This document shows, piece by piece, positions 1-17,455 of a DNA stretch of 64,000 nt. Source of the stretch: Pseudomonas sichuanensis (GTDB lineage: Bacteria; Pseudomonadota; Gammaproteobacteria; Pseudomonadales; Pseudomonadaceae). The stretch spans positions 91,840-155,839 of the forward strand of contig NZ_QKVM01000005.1 in the NCBI RefSeq assembly GCF_003231305.1, in the 5' to 3' direction. How positions within the stretch are numbered: position 1 is the first letter of the stretch; the number at the start of each line of letters is the position of its first letter. The notes under the pieces are model-generated. The model was not told where the DNA came from. It ran no database searches and saw only the letters and a list, made by a program, of their open reading frames with translations. The position numbers and the translations under genes were made by a program.

Positions 1-538
1 GATGCCCCAGCCGAGTGAGCTGGATGCCGCGGATATGCTCCAGCGGCAGATTGGGGATGTTGATGTTGAGCACGGTGCGTGGCGGCAGCTCCAGGCGAGC
101 CTGCGCCTCGACCAGGCGACGGGCGATGTAGGCCGCCGCCGGCAGGTTGTCGGTTTGCCGCGAGAGCAGCGAGAAGGCCAGTGACGTGCCCCCCAGGAAG
201 CGCCCTTCGAGCGCGGCGGCGACCGTGCCGGAATACAGCACGTCATCGCCCAGGTTGGCGCCCAGGTTGATACCGGACACCACCATGTCAGGGGTATGCG
301 GCAACAGGCCGTTGAGCCCCAGGTGCACGCAGTCGGTCGGCGTGCCGTTGAGGCTGATGAAGCCATTGGCCAAGGTCTGCGGGTGCAGGGGCCGGTCCAG
401 CGTCAGCGAACTGCCGGCGCCGCTCTTGTCTTGATCCGGGGCAATCACCGCGCACTCGGCGTAATCCGCCAGCGCAGCATGCAGCGCAGCGAGGCCAGGT
501 GCGGTAACACCGTCGTCATTCGAAATCAGAATACGCAT
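1..538 (-). CDS. surE: 5'/3'-nucleotidase SurE (3' part outside window)
   Basis: Survival protein SurE dephosphorylates nucleoside 5'- and 3'-monophosphates and is a metal-dependent cytosolic enzyme. The gene begins at the ATG complementary to 536-538 and runs off the left edge, so only the first 179 codons are visible of a family length near 250. The metal-binding residues are in place: the SNDDG motif gives D8 and D9, S39 lies in DKSG, and N91 lies in [10 protein letters not shown]. The start overlaps the end of truD by 13 bases, so the two are translationally close. In Pseudomonas, surE is normally followed by pcm, nlpD and rpoS, which would lie beyond the edge. The identification is secure; the missing C-terminus is an edge effect and not a truncation. 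Confidence 0.95.
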   Translation of the reverse strand, partial: MRILISNDDGVTAPGLAALHAALADYAECAVIAPDQDKSGAGSSLTLDRPLHPQTLANGFISLNGTPTDCVHLGLNGLLPHTPDMVVSGINLGANLGDDVLYSGTVAAALEGRFLGGTSLAFSLLSRQTDNLPAAAYIARRLVEAQARLELPPRTVLNINIPNLPLEHIRGIQLTRLGH

Positions 539-1584
539 GGGCTGTCCGTCTGCCCTGCCGGCACCAGATCGACGAGTTCGCGCACCACCACGGTGGCGAA
601 GCATCCGGCCGGAAGGACGAATTCCAGTTGCAGGATATCAGGCTCGGGATAATGCCACGTCAGCCGCCCAATAGGGAGCCGCAGGATGCGTCGTTCGTGA
701 TCCATGCCCGCACGCGCCAGCCATTGGCACAGTGCCGGATGCTGTTCGGCGATGGCCGATTCGATCGCCAGCGTGGCGCCACTGCTCGGGGCATCGCCCT
801 CACCCCACAGCGGGCCGGTGGGGTGCAGGTCGAGAATGGCCAGGCGCGGATCGCTGCACTCGGCCTCCCCCGCCGGGAAGAAGCTGCGGCTGTCGGTGAA
901 GGCCAGCAAATCGCCGACTTGGGCGCGCTGCCAGCTGCCATCGGCCACGCGCGCGGCCAGCACCTGGTTGAACAGGTAGCTGCGCGCCGCCGAGAGCAGC
1001 CGCGAACGTAGGTTGCGTTGCTCGGGCAACGCCTGGCGCGCCGCCCAATCCTGGGCATCGTAAACGTTGCCACCGGCATGGCCGAAACGTTGGCCACCGA
1101 AGTAGTTGGGCACACCCTGTTGCTTGAGTTGCTCGAGGCGCGCATCGAGGGCCTGGTGGTCGGCCTGCAGCGCAGTCAGGCGCAACGTGAAACCGTTGGC
1201 CGCATGGGCGCCACGCTGCAGCTTGCGCTGGTGGCGTACCTGCTTGAGCACACGCAGGGTTTCGTCTTCGGCACGGGACAGGTCAGGGTCGGCCTTGCCC
1301 GGTAGGTGCAGGCTGAACCATTGGCGGGTCAGGGCCTGACGGTCCTTGAGGCCGGCATAGCTGATCGAACGCACTGGCACGCCGGCGGCGCGCGCCAGGC
1401 GGCGGGCGGCTTCCTCGGTGTTCAGATCACGCTTCTCGACCCACAGCCACAGGTGCTCGCCCTGGCCGGACAGCGGGATGTCGAGCACTTCGTCGACCTG
1501 GAAATCTTCGGCCACCGCCTTGAGCACCGCGGTACCCAGGGCCTCACCCGAGGCACGCGGCCCCAGCAGTTGCAGTTCGTTCAT
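526..1584 (-). CDS. truD: tRNA pseudouridine(13) synthase TruD
   Basis: TruD converts uridine 13 of tRNA-Glu to pseudouridine. The 352-residue protein has the family length, and the catalytic aspartate is D81 in the motif SYAGLKDRQ. The TRUD insertion domain occupies roughly residues 150-300, with the motif [10 protein letters not shown] near its start. The ATG at 1584 overlaps the stop of ispF in an ATGA arrangement, so translation is probably coupled. The order ispF-truD-surE is the usual one in gamma-proteobacteria. No oddities were seen. Confidence 0.96.
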   Translation of the reverse strand: MNELQLLGPRASGEALGTAVLKAVAEDFQVDEVLDIPLSGQGEHLWLWVEKRDLNTEEAARRLARAAGVPVRSISYAGLKDRQALTRQWFSLHLPGKADPDLSRAEDETLRVLKQVRHQRKLQRGAHAANGFTLRLTALQADHQALDARLEQLKQQGVPNYFGGQRFGHAGGNVYDAQDWAARQALPEQRNLRSRLLSAARSYLFNQVLAARVADGSWQRAQVGDLLAFTDSRSFFPAGEAECSDPRLAILDLHPTGPLWGEGDAPSSGATLAIESAIAEQHPALCQWLARAGMDHERRILRLPIGRLTWHYPEPDILQLEFVLPAGCFATVVVRELVDLVPAGQTDSPCVF

Positions 1585-2054
1585 ACCGCCAGCAACAGGG
1601 CAACCGCGTGCACGGCGATCCCCTCCTCACGGCCGGTGAAGCCCAGCTTTTCTTCGGTGGTGGCCTTGACGTTGACCTGGTCGAGCTCGACCTGCAGGTC
1701 TTCGGCGATGCGCTGGCGCATGGTTTCGATATGCGGGGCCATTTTCGGCGCCTGGGCGACGATGGTGGCGTCGACGTTGCCGACCTTCCAGCCCTTGTTG
1801 CGCACGACACCCAGCACATGGCGCAGCAGCACGCGGCTGTCGGCGCCCTTGAACTGCGGGTCGGTGTCCGGGAAGTGCTTGCCGATGTCGCCCAGCGCCG
1901 CAGCGCCAAGCAGGGCATCGCTCAGGGCGTGCAGCAGCACGTCACCATCGGAATGGGCCAGCAGGCCGTATTTGTGGGGGATACGCACCCCGCCCAGGGT
2001 AATGAAATCACCGTCGGCAAAACGGTGGACATCGTAGCCATGGCCAATACGCAT
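1581..2054 (-). CDS. ispF: 2-C-methyl-D-erythritol 2,4-cyclodiphosphate synthase IspF
   Basis: IspF is the fifth enzyme of the non-mevalonate (MEP) isoprenoid pathway. It cyclises CDP-ME 2-phosphate to MEcPP and releases CMP. The 157-residue protein carries the zinc ligands D8 and H10 in GYDVHRF and H42 in [10 protein letters not shown], with the conserved AHSDGD motif at 33-38. In many relatives ispD sits directly upstream or is fused to ispF. Here ispD is 3.3 kb away, separated by the formaldehyde detoxification genes. The upstream gap to fghA holds a REP pair, so ispF probably uses its own promoter. Confidence 0.97.
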   Translation of the reverse strand: MRIGHGYDVHRFADGDFITLGGVRIPHKYGLLAHSDGDVLLHALSDALLGAAALGDIGKHFPDTDPQFKGADSRVLLRHVLGVVRNKGWKVGNVDATIVAQAPKMAPHIETMRQRIAEDLQVELDQVNVKATTEEKLGFTGREEGIAVHAVALLLAV

Positions 2055-2127
2055 AGAAGAACGCCCTGATTGAGACAGGGCGTGATTCTACCTGCTTTCA
2101 TGCCGTATTGGGGCTGCTGTGCAGCCC

Positions 2128-2208
2128 TTCGCGGGTGAACCCGCTCCCACAAGGAACGCTGCAAGCCGAGGGCTGCAAATAGCCTGTGGGAGCGGGTTTA
2201 CCCGCGAA
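2128..2208. repeat. REP pair, subtype TTCGCGGGT(A/G)AACCCGC
   Basis: Two inverted copies of a P. putida-type repetitive extragenic palindrome lie between ispF and fghA, at 2128-2154 (TTCGCGGGTGAACCCG, then CTCCCACAAGG) and 2183-2208 (CCTGTGGGAGCGGG, then TTTACCCGCGAA). Each copy has an internal GCGGGT/ACCCGC palindrome and a conserved CTCCCAC tail; the tails face each other. Such pairs can fold as mRNA 3'-end structures and are thought to be mobilised by RAYT transposases; none is encoded here. Confidence 0.9.
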
Positions 2209-2231
2209 AATGCCAACACAGTGCTGTTGGG

Positions 2232-3080
2232 TCAGACCCTGCCCAGTGCCACCGCATGATGGCGCAGATGCTCATCGATGAAGCTGGCGATGAAGTAGTA
2301 GCTATGGTCGTAACCCGGCTGCAAACGCAGGGTCAGCCCATGCCCGCCCTTGCGGGCTGCCTGCTCCAGCACCTCTGGCTTGAGCTGCTTTTCGAGGAAG
2401 TCGTCGCGATCCCCCTGGTCCACCAGCAGCGGTGGGCATTCATCTGCCTCGGCCAGCAACACACTGGCATCCCACTCGCGCCAGCGCGCCCGGTCTTCGC
2501 CCAGGTAGCGGCTGAAGGCTTTCTCGCCCCAAGGGCAATCCATCGGGTTGCTGATTGGCGAGAACGCCGACACCGAGCGATAACGCCCCGGGTTGCGCAG
2601 GGCACAGACCAGCGCGCCATGCCCGCCCATGGAGTGGCCACTGATGCTGCGCTGATCGGACGCAGGGAAGTGCGCTTCGATCAGTGCCGGCAGCTCGTCC
2701 ACCACGTAGTCGTGCATGCGGTAGTGCTGGGCCCAGGGCTGCTGGGTGGCGTTGAGATAGAAGCCGGCACCCAGGCCGAAGTCCCAGGCGCCCTCCGGAT
2801 CACCCGGCACGCCTTCGCCACGCGGGCTGGTATCAGGGGCGACGATGATCAGCCCAAGCTCTGCGGCCAGACGCTGGGCGCCGGCCTTCTGCATGAAGTT
2901 CTCGTCGGTGCAGGTCAGGCCGCTGAGCCAGTACAGCACCGGCAGCTTCTCGCCCTGCTCGGCCTGGGGCGGCAGGTACACGGCGAACACCATGTCGCAA
3001 CCGAGCACCTTGGAGCTGTGCCGGTAGCGCTTGTGCCAGCCGCCGAAGCTTTTCTGGCAGGAGATGTTTTCCAGCGTCAT
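2232..3080 (-). CDS. fghA: S-formylglutathione hydrolase
   Basis: This esterase hydrolyses S-formylglutathione to formate and glutathione, the second step of glutathione-dependent formaldehyde detoxification. The 282-residue protein has an alpha/beta-hydrolase fold. The nucleophile is S150 in [11 protein letters not shown], the histidine is H259 in [10 protein letters not shown], and the acid is an aspartate in DQGDRDD at about 221-227. It lies 10 bases after adhC on the same strand and is very probably co-transcribed with it. The name frmB is the E. coli equivalent; Pseudomonas usage is fghA. Confidence 0.96.
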   Translation of the reverse strand: MTLENISCQKSFGGWHKRYRHSSKVLGCDMVFAVYLPPQAEQGEKLPVLYWLSGLTCTDENFMQKAGAQRLAAELGLIIVAPDTSPRGEGVPGDPEGAWDFGLGAGFYLNATQQPWAQHYRMHDYVVDELPALIEAHFPASDQRSISGHSMGGHGALVCALRNPGRYRSVSAFSPISNPMDCPWGEKAFSRYLGEDRARWREWDASVLLAEADECPPLLVDQGDRDDFLEKQLKPEVLEQAARKGGHGLTLRLQPGYDHSYYFIASFIDEHLRHHAVALGRV

Positions 3081-3090
3081 GGCAAGGGCC

Positions 3091-4230
<1,140 letters not shown>

Positions 4231-4246
4231 TCAGTCTCGCAGTGTA

Positions 4247-4267
4247 ATTCATGCCTATTTGATGAAT
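4247..4267. promoter_or_regulatory. candidate LysR-type operator between adhC and the LysR gene
   Basis: A perfect inverted repeat ATTCAT-N9-ATGAAT is centred in the 108-base divergent gap, 44 bases from each flanking start codon. It contains the T-N11-A core expected of LysR-type regulators (TTCAT-N9-ATGAA). This placement fits a regulator controlling adhC-fghA and itself. Binding is inferred from symmetry only. Confidence 0.5.
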
Positions 4268-4311
4268 AATCCGACCTACTAAAAAACATTATTGCCATAC
4301 AGGGATAATCC

Positions 4312-5208
4312 ATGAGCAGTCGCTGGGAAGGCATCGACGAATTCGTCGCCGTTGCCGAGTCAGGCCAGTTCACCGCGGCCGCCGAGCGCCTGGGGGTGTC
4401 CTCGTCCCATATCAGCCGGCAAATCGCCCGCCTTGAAGAACGCCTACAGACCCGCCTGCTGTACCGCAGCACCCGGCGGGTGACGCTGAGCGAAGCCGGG
4501 CAGACCTTCCTCCAGCATTGCCAGCGCCTGCAGGATGGCCGTGAAGAGGCGCTGCGCGCCATGGGCGACCTGGCCAGCGAACCCAAAGGCTTGCTGCGCA
4601 TGACCTGCGCCGTTGCCTACGGTGAGCGGTTCATCGTGCCGCTGGTGACGCGGTTCATGGCGCAGTACCCGCAGTTGCGGGTCGAGGTGGAACTGAGCAA
4701 CCGGACCCTCGACTTGCTGCATGAAGGCATGGACATGGCGATCCGCCTGGGCCGCCTGCAGGACTCGCGGCTGGTCGCCACGCGCCTGGCGCCTCGGCGC
4801 ATGTACCTGTGCGCCTCGCCCGCCTACCTTGAGCGTTATGGCCGGCCCCACAGCCTGTCGGAACTGGCGCGGCACAATTGCCTGATCGGCAGTTCCGACC
4901 TGTGGGCGCTGCAGCAGGACGGGCGCGAATTCAGCCAGCGGGTGCATGGCAACTGGCGCTGCAACAGCGGCCAGGCGGTGCTGGATGCGGCATTGCAGGG
5001 GATGGGCTTGTGCCAGCTACCGGATTATTACGTGCTGGAGCATCTGCACAGTGGCGCGCTGGTGTCGTTGCTGGAGGGGCACCAGCCGCCCAATACGGCG
5101 GTGTGGGCGCTGTATCCCCAGCAGCGGCATCTGTCGCCGAAGGTGCGAAGGTTGGTTGATTACCTGAAGGATGGGTTGGCGCAACTGCCGGAGTATCGGC
5201 AGGGCTGA
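4312..5208 (+). CDS. gfnR: LysR-family regulator of formaldehyde detoxification (GfnR-like)
   Basis: The 298-residue protein is a full-length LysR-type transcription factor. It has an N-terminal winged helix-turn-helix at about residues 18-40 (FTAAAERLGVSSSHISRQ), a linker helix, and a periplasmic-binding-protein-like effector domain from about residue 90. It is divergent from adhC-fghA. The same arrangement in P. aeruginosa (PA3630 with PA3629-PA3628) is annotated as GfnR, the glutathione-dependent formaldehyde neutralisation regulator. I assign the symbol by synteny and recall, so it is less certain than the family call. The signal molecule cannot be read from the sequence. Confidence 0.8.
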   Translation: MSSRWEGIDEFVAVAESGQFTAAAERLGVSSSHISRQIARLEERLQTRLLYRSTRRVTLSEAGQTFLQHCQRLQDGREEALRAMGDLASEPKGLLRMTCAVAYGERFIVPLVTRFMAQYPQLRVEVELSNRTLDLLHEGMDMAIRLGRLQDSRLVATRLAPRRMYLCASPAYLERYGRPHSLSELARHNCLIGSSDLWALQQDGREFSQRVHGNWRCNSGQAVLDAALQGMGLCQLPDYYVLEHLHSGALVSLLEGHQPPNTAVWALYPQQRHLSPKVRRLVDYLKDGLAQLPEYRQG

Positions 5209-5233
5209 AGAGAGGTGCTGATTGTACTGGCCT

Positions 5234-5326
5234 GTTCGCGGGTAAACCCGCTCCCACAGGATTTCACCGCACCTGAAGTCCGTGAAAACCCTGTGGGAGC
5301 GGGTTTACCCGCGAAGAGGCCGGTGC
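5234..5326. repeat. REP pair, subtype TTCGCGGGTAAACCCGC
   Basis: An inverted REP pair lies between the convergent LysR and ispD genes. The left copy starts at about 5234 (TTCGCGGGTAAACCC, CGCTCCCACAGG) and the right copy ends at about 5326 (CCTGTGGGAGCGGG, TTTACCCGCGAA). They are almost identical to each other and to the pair near 2.1-2.2 kb. At a convergent junction such a pair probably also acts as a bidirectional mRNA 3'-end structure. Confidence 0.9.
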
Positions 5327-5339
5327 AGGAGTACGACTT

Positions 5340-6047
5340 TCAACGGCGCCCAGCCCAGCGCTGGCGCAACCACTCCAGGTCTTCCGGCCGGGTTACCTTG
5401 ATGTTGTCGCTGCGCCCTTCGATCAGCCGTGGCGCGTAGCCGGCCCACTCGATGGCGGAGGACTCATCGGTGACCGCCACATCCGACACCAGGCACTCGG
5501 CCAGCGCCCGGTGCAGCATCCCCAAACGGAACATCTGCGGCGTGTAGGCCTGCCAGATGGTACTGCGATCGACCGTGACGCTCACTCGGCCATCGGCGTC
5601 GGCACGCTTGAGGGTGTCCCGCGCCGGGACCGCCAACAACCCACCCACGGGGTCATCGGCCAATTCGGTCAGCAACCGGTCCAGGTCGCTACGTGCCAGG
5701 TTCGGCCGCGCCGCATCGTGCACCAGCACCCAGTCGTCGTCCGCCGCGCCTTGCGCGTGCAGCAGCAACAAGGCATTGAGCACCGAGTCGGCACGCTCGC
5801 GCCCGCCCGGGGCGCGCTGGATGCGCCCATCGCTGGCACAGCGCAGGCCGGGCCAGTACGGGTCTTCATCGGCAATACTGACCACCACGCCCTTGAGCGC
5901 GGGGTGGCCTAGAAAACAGTCGAGGCTATGCTCGAGGATGGTCTGCCCGCCCAATTGCAGATACTGCTTGGGCCGGTCGGCAGCCATGCGGGCACCAACG
6001 CCCGCGGCGGGAATCACGGCCCAGAAGGCCGGCAATTGCTGAGTCAT
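5340..6047 (-). CDS. ispD: 2-C-methyl-D-erythritol 4-phosphate cytidylyltransferase IspD
   Basis: IspD transfers CMP from CTP to MEP, the third step of the MEP isoprenoid pathway. The 235-residue protein has the nucleotide-binding signature PAAGVGARM (R20) followed by DRPKQYL (K27), and the GRERADSV motif further on. Its ATG overlaps the ftsB stop codon (ATGA), the usual ftsB-ispD pairing of gamma-proteobacteria. Downstream it ends against a REP pair and a convergent LysR gene, so ispF is not in the same transcription unit here. Confidence 0.96.
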   Translation of the reverse strand: MTQQLPAFWAVIPAAGVGARMAADRPKQYLQLGGQTILEHSLDCFLGHPALKGVVVSIADEDPYWPGLRCASDGRIQRAPGGRERADSVLNALLLLHAQGAADDDWVLVHDAARPNLARSDLDRLLTELADDPVGGLLAVPARDTLKRADADGRVSVTVDRSTIWQAYTPQMFRLGMLHRALAECLVSDVAVTDESSAIEWAGYAPRLIEGRSDNIKVTRPEDLEWLRQRWAGRR

Positions 6048-6325
6048 TTTTGCGGCAGCTGGTAGAGGGTTTCGCCCTCCTTGACCATCCCCAGTTCATG
6101 ACGAGCCCGTTCTTCCACGGTCTCCATACCTTTCTTCAGCTCCAGGACTTCCGCATCGAGCACGCGATTACGCTCCAGCAGCCGTTCGTTCTCGGCGTGC
6201 TGTTCGTCAATCTGCTGCTTGAGCTCGGTCACTTGCGCCAGGCTGCCATTACCCACCCAAAGGCGATATTGCAGGCCGCCGAGCAGCAGGAGCAGAACGA
6301 GAAACAACCAATAGGGACTGCGCAT
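6044..6325 (-). CDS. ftsB: cell division protein FtsB
   Basis: FtsB is a small bitopic inner-membrane protein that joins FtsL and FtsQ in the division complex. The 93-residue protein has one transmembrane helix near residues 5-20 (WLFLVLLLLLGG) followed by a coiled coil (about 28-72, with heptads in LKQQIDEQHAENERLLE). I chose the ATG at 6325. An in-frame extension to 6421 exists but would put charged and random-looking residues before the membrane helix, and family members start at this methionine. It overlaps ispD by four bases. Confidence 0.94.
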   Translation of the reverse strand: MRSPYWLFLVLLLLLGGLQYRLWVGNGSLAQVTELKQQIDEQHAENERLLERNRVLDAEVLELKKGMETVEERARHELGMVKEGETLYQLPQK

Positions 6326-6370
6326 GAAGATATCCAGGGTATAAGGCCGCCGCAGCGAGCTTCCGATAGC

Positions 6371-6398
6371 ACGAAGCCTGGCCGAGGCCAGGCTTCGT
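6371..6398. terminator. perfect 12-base stem-loop between eno and ftsB
   Basis: ACGAAGCCTGGC and GCCAGGCTTCGT flank a CGAG loop. The stem is very stable, but no run of T follows it on either strand, so it does not meet the rule for an intrinsic terminator. It lies in the 156-base gap between eno and ftsB and may trim or stabilise the eno mRNA 3' end, or partly separate the high-expression eno message from ftsB-ispD. Confidence 0.6.
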
Positions 6399-6481
6399 CG
6401 ACAGAAACCCGTGTGAAGCATCTGAACATTCAGGACGAACGTTCAGGCTGCCTCGGCTGCTGCCTTTTTACCATCTCTTGC

Positions 6482-7828
<1,347 letters not shown>

Positions 7829-7868
7829 TCACCAGGCGACATGGCACGGGCAGGCCTGGCGAAGGGAG

Positions 7869-7890
7869 CCCCTGACCGATAGGTCAGGGG
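7869..7890. terminator. perfect 9-base stem-loop between kdsA and eno
   Basis: CCCCTGACC and GGTCAGGGG flank a four-base loop in the 154-base gap upstream of eno. The hairpin lies about 35 bases after the kdsA stop on the minus strand. No T-run follows, so it is probably an mRNA 3'-end or processing structure rather than a full intrinsic terminator. The remaining roughly 95 bases before eno are expected to hold an eno promoter, but I could not pick convincing boxes. Confidence 0.55.
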
Positions 7891-7925
7891 TTGGAACGGG
7901 CGGTACTTTACCCGAGAAATGAGCT

Positions 7926-10672
<2,747 letters not shown>

Positions 10673-11956
10673 TCAGCTCAAACCTTGCACGCTGGTCGGC
10701 GGCTGCCAGTGCAACTGGCAATCTGCCGCCCCCAGCGCGGGCAGGTTGGCCACCGCCAGCAACCGCTCGCCCTGATACAGCAACGGCAGACGTGGGCGCA
10801 CGAAATGCGGGACCTGCAACTCATTGAGCAGGCGCTTGAGGTCGCGCCGCCCACGGCCGGGAAGGTCCAGCACTTCGCCACCCCGGCGATAGGCTATGCG
10901 TAGGCCCGCTGCGACCGATTGCGCTGCCAATCGCACATGGCCGTTGCCCGGCAATGCCAATGGCTGGGTCGGATCCTGCCAGGAGAGCCCCCCCGATGGC
11001 GTGCGCTGCCACTCGCCACTCAACCACCAGATGCGTCCATGGCTGCGCTGCAACTCGCCGTCGGTCAGGCGCCACACCGGCCGGGCGTCGGCTGCAGCGT
11101 CGCGCAGGTCGTTCCAGCCCGCCCAGTGGCGGCTGTCGGGCAACCGGGTGCGCCGGCCAAGCCAGTATTGCAGGGCATTGCGCTGGCGCGCTGGCGACAA
11201 TGCCGCGAGGGTGGCGAGGTCGAGGGAGTCCAGCCCGAGCCAGGGCAGCGGCGCATTGCCGCAGGCCGTTGCCAGGTCGGCTGCAGCCAGCTCATCCAGC
11301 AGGCCCAATGCCTCCCCCAGGTGCTCGGCGCTGCGCGCCAGGCTGCCTTCTGCCTGGGGCCAGCGCTGCCTCAGCAGCGGCAATACCTCGCCACGCAGGT
11401 AGTTGCGGGCGAAGGTGGTGTCGGTATTGGTGGGATCATCGACCCACACCAACCCCTTGCTCCGGGCGTAGGCCTGCAACTGCTCGCGCGACAGTTTAAG
11501 CATCGGCCGAACGAGGCCGCCCTGCCCCAGCGGCCGCGCCTCGGGCATGGCCGACAGCCCACGCAATCCGGCGCCGCGCAGCAGACGGAAGAGCAAAGTT
11601 TCGGCCTGATCGTCACGGTGCTGGCCGGTGAACAGCACGGCACCTGGAGCGAGCAGCTTTTCGAAGGCGGCGTAACGGGCATCGCGGGCAGCCTGCTCAA
11701 GACTGGCATCCAGGGCTACCTGAACGTGGATAACGTCGAGTTCGATGCCCAGGGCATCACAGACGGTTCTGCAGTGGGCCGGCCATGCATCGGCGGCAGC
11801 TTGCAGACCATGATGCACATGGACGGCACGCAGCGGCGGCGCGGGGTGGTTGCGGCCGTAGTCGGCCAGCAGGTGCAGCAGGACGGTGGAGTCGAGGCCG
11901 CCAGAGAAGGCGACATACCAGGCAGGGGCGTTGAGCCAAGGGGTGAGGTTGAGCAT
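10673..11956 (-). CDS. tilS: tRNA(Ile)-lysidine synthase TilS
   Basis: TilS uses ATP and lysine to convert cytidine 34 of a tRNA-Ile to lysidine, which changes its decoding from AUG to AUA. The 427-residue protein has the PP-loop ATPase motif SGGLDS at 18-23, a tRNA-recognition middle region, and a C-terminal TilS domain (about 350-427). The ATG at 11956 gives MLNLTPWLNAPAWYVAFSGG. A 23-codon in-frame extension upstream is rejected because it is translated from a REP element. Confidence 0.95.
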   Translation of the reverse strand: MLNLTPWLNAPAWYVAFSGGLDSTVLLHLLADYGRNHPAPPLRAVHVHHGLQAAADAWPAHCRTVCDALGIELDVIHVQVALDASLEQAARDARYAAFEKLLAPGAVLFTGQHRDDQAETLLFRLLRGAGLRGLSAMPEARPLGQGGLVRPMLKLSREQLQAYARSKGLVWVDDPTNTDTTFARNYLRGEVLPLLRQRWPQAEGSLARSAEHLGEALGLLDELAAADLATACGNAPLPWLGLDSLDLATLAALSPARQRNALQYWLGRRTRLPDSRHWAGWNDLRDAAADARPVWRLTDGELQRSHGRIWWLSGEWQRTPSGGLSWQDPTQPLALPGNGHVRLAAQSVAAGLRIAYRRGGEVLDLPGRGRRDLKRLLNELQVPHFVRPRLPLLYQGERLLAVANLPALGAADCQLHWQPPTSVQGLS

Positions 11957-11977
11957 CGGGCCCTCACTTGCGAAAGC

Positions 11978-12060
11978 ATCGCGGGGCAAGCCCGCTCCCA
12001 CGGGAACGGCGCTTGCTTCAGGCATTGCGCGATCCCGTGGGAGCGGGCTTGCCCCGCGAT
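11978..12060. repeat. REP pair, subtype ATCGCGGGGCAAGCCCGC
   Basis: Two inverted REP copies lie between accA and tilS at 11978-12004 (ATCGCGGGGCAAGCCC, GCTCCCACGGG) and 12034-12060 (CCCGTGGGAGCGGG, CTTGCCCCGCGAT). The stem is GCGGGGCAAGCCCGC, distinct from the GCGGGT type near 2 and 5 kb. The pair lies within a same-direction gene string, so it is an insertion into a probable operon. Confidence 0.9.
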
Positions 12061-12075
12061 TGCTGCTGCGGCGTA

Positions 12076-13023
12076 TTAGAGGCCGTAGCTCATCAGGCGA
12101 TCGTAACGGCGCTTGAGCAGCGCATCGTTGTCGAGCTTGCCGAGCATGTCCAGCTGTTCGATCAGGTCGGCACGGATGCTTGCAGAGACCTTGGCCGGGT
12201 CACGGTGGGCACCGCCCAGCGGCTCCTGGATGACCTTGTCGACGATGTTCAGGCTCTTCAGGCGATCGGCTGTCACGCCCATGGCCTCGGCAGCGTCGGC
12301 GGCACGGTCGGCGGTCTTCCACAGGATCGAGGCGCAACCTTCTGGCGAAATCACCGAGTAGGTCGAGTACTGCAGCATGTTCAGCTGGTCGCACACGCCA
12401 ATGGCCAGTGCACCGCCGGAACCACCTTCACCAATCACGGTGGCGATGATCGGGGTCTTCAGGCGCGCCATCACCCGCAGGTTCCAGGCGATGGCTTCGC
12501 TCTGGTTGCGCTCTTCAGCGTCGATGCCCGGGTAGGCGCCCGGGGTGTCGATGAAGGTCAGGATCGGCATCTTGAAGCGCTCGGCCATCTCCATCAGACG
12601 GCACGCCTTGCGGTAGCCCTCCGGGCGCGGCATGCCGAAGTTGCGGCGAACCTTCTCGCGCACTTCGCGGCCTTTCTGATGACCGATGACCATCACCGGC
12701 TTGTCGTTGAGGCGCGCGGTACCACCGACGATGGCGGCGTCGTCGGCGAAATGACGGTCGCCGTGCAGCTCTTCGAACTCGGTGAAGATGTGGTCGATGT
12801 AGTCGAGGGTATACGGACGGCGCGGGTGACGGGCCAGGCGAGCGATCTGCCAGCTGGTCAGGTTGCCGAAGATGCTCTCGGTCAGGGTGTTGCTCTTGTC
12901 TTGCAGACGGGCAATTTCATCGCTGATGTTCAGCGAGTTGTCGTTGCCTACCAGGCGCAGGCCTTCGATCTTGGCTTGCAGGTCGGCAATCGGCTGTTCG
13001 AAATCGAGAAAATTCGGGTTCAT
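12076..13023 (-). CDS. accA: acetyl-CoA carboxylase carboxyltransferase alpha subunit
   Basis: AccA, with AccD, forms the carboxyltransferase that moves the carboxyl group from biotinylated BCCP to acetyl-CoA, giving malonyl-CoA for fatty acid synthesis. The 315-residue protein has the crotonase-like carboxyltransferase core ([21 protein letters not shown]). Two in-frame ATG codons are six bases apart (13029, 13023). I chose 13023 because the purine-rich AGACGGA then sits at proper distance and the product starts [10 protein letters not shown] as in relatives. It lies 107 bases after dnaE. Confidence 0.96.
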   Translation of the reverse strand: MNPNFLDFEQPIADLQAKIEGLRLVGNDNSLNISDEIARLQDKSNTLTESIFGNLTSWQIARLARHPRRPYTLDYIDHIFTEFEELHGDRHFADDAAIVGGTARLNDKPVMVIGHQKGREVREKVRRNFGMPRPEGYRKACRLMEMAERFKMPILTFIDTPGAYPGIDAEERNQSEAIAWNLRVMARLKTPIIATVIGEGGSGGALAIGVCDQLNMLQYSTYSVISPEGCASILWKTADRAADAAEAMGVTADRLKSLNIVDKVIQEPLGGAHRDPAKVSASIRADLIEQLDMLGKLDNDALLKRRYDRLMSYGL

Positions 13024-13130
13024 AGTCATCCGTCTTGGGTCTACGGCCAGGCGGCCGGCCGGTTGATCCGTTTGGCGCCCTACCTTAAGGGATCAGGCGC
13101 ATTCAGGTCGAGATTAAATTTTTAGTCGAT

Positions 13131-16655
<3,525 letters not shown>

Positions 16656-16751
16656 GGAAAGTCCTGTAGCAGCGCTGAACGACAAGGGCGGGATTGTAGC
16701 GTATTGCCGTTCGCTTGCCTCGCCTGGAGGCCAGCGGTTGGTTGCAGAATG

Positions 16752-16816
16752 CATCGCGGGGCAAGCCCGCTCCCACGCAGTCTTGCCTGGCGTGGGAGCG
16801 GGCTTGCCCCGCGATG
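16752..16816. repeat. REP pair, subtype ATCGCGGGGCAAGCCCGC
   Basis: Two inverted REP copies (16752-16777 and 16791-16816) with a 13-base spacer lie between rnhB and dnaE. They match the copies at 12.0 and 41.6 kb (CATCGCGGGGCAAGCC, CGCTCCCACG). The short spacer makes a single long imperfect hairpin possible. Confidence 0.9.
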
Positions 16817-16830
16817 AATGGTGAAAGCTG

Positions 16831-17454
16831 TCAGATCAGAGCGTTCGGCTGCCCCTCACGGGCCTCCCAGGCCGCCCGCACCGGCGCGAACGAGCGCCGG
16901 TGAATCGGCGTCGGCCCAAGCCGTGCCAGCGCCTCCAGGTGCACCGGCGTCGGGTAGCCCTTGTGCCCGCCGATCCCGTAACCCGGGTAGATCTGCTCGA
17001 ACGCGCTCATCTCGCGGTCACGGGTCACCTTGGCCAGGATCGACGCGGCGGCAATGGCCGGCACCTGGGAGTCACCCTTGACCACCGGCGCCGCCGGCAC
17101 CGACAGTTTCGGGCAGCGGTTGCCGTCGATCAGCGCCAGCTTGGGCGTGACGTGCAATCCCTCGACCGCGCGCTGCATGGCCAGCATGGTGGCTTGCAGG
17201 ATATTCAGACGGTCGATTTCCTCGACCTCGGCGCGGGCGATGCAGAAGCTCAGGGCTTTCTCGCAGATCTCGTCGAACAACGCCTCGCGCTTGGCTTCGG
17301 TGAGTTTCTTCGAGTCGTTCAGGCCAAGGATCGGGCGCTGGGGGTCGAGGATTACAGCCGCAGTAACGACCGCGCCGCACAGCGGGCCGCGGCCGACCTC
17401 GTCGACACCGGCGACCAGGTCCTCGACCAGGTTGAAATCCAGTCCCATCTGCAT
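16831..17454 (-). CDS. rnhB: ribonuclease HII
   Basis: RnhB cleaves the RNA strand of RNA-DNA hybrids and removes single misincorporated ribonucleotides. The 207-residue protein has the type 2 RNase H motif [13 protein letters not shown] with catalytic D18 and E19, and later aspartates in ALIDGNR and SILAKVTRD. The ATG at 17454 is preceded by AGGA eight bases upstream and lies two bases from the lpxB stop, so it is likely co-translated. The downstream gap to dnaE holds a REP pair. Confidence 0.95.
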   Translation of the reverse strand: MQMGLDFNLVEDLVAGVDEVGRGPLCGAVVTAAVILDPQRPILGLNDSKKLTEAKREALFDEICEKALSFCIARAEVEEIDRLNILQATMLAMQRAVEGLHVTPKLALIDGNRCPKLSVPAAPVVKGDSQVPAIAAASILAKVTRDREMSAFEQIYPGYGIGGHKGYPTPVHLEALARLGPTPIHRRSFAPVRAAWEAREGQPNALI

Positions 17455-17455
17455 G

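Noticed and set aside
11957..12025. 23-codon extension of TilS
   Set aside because: The peptide is encoded by a REP element and is not conserved in the family.
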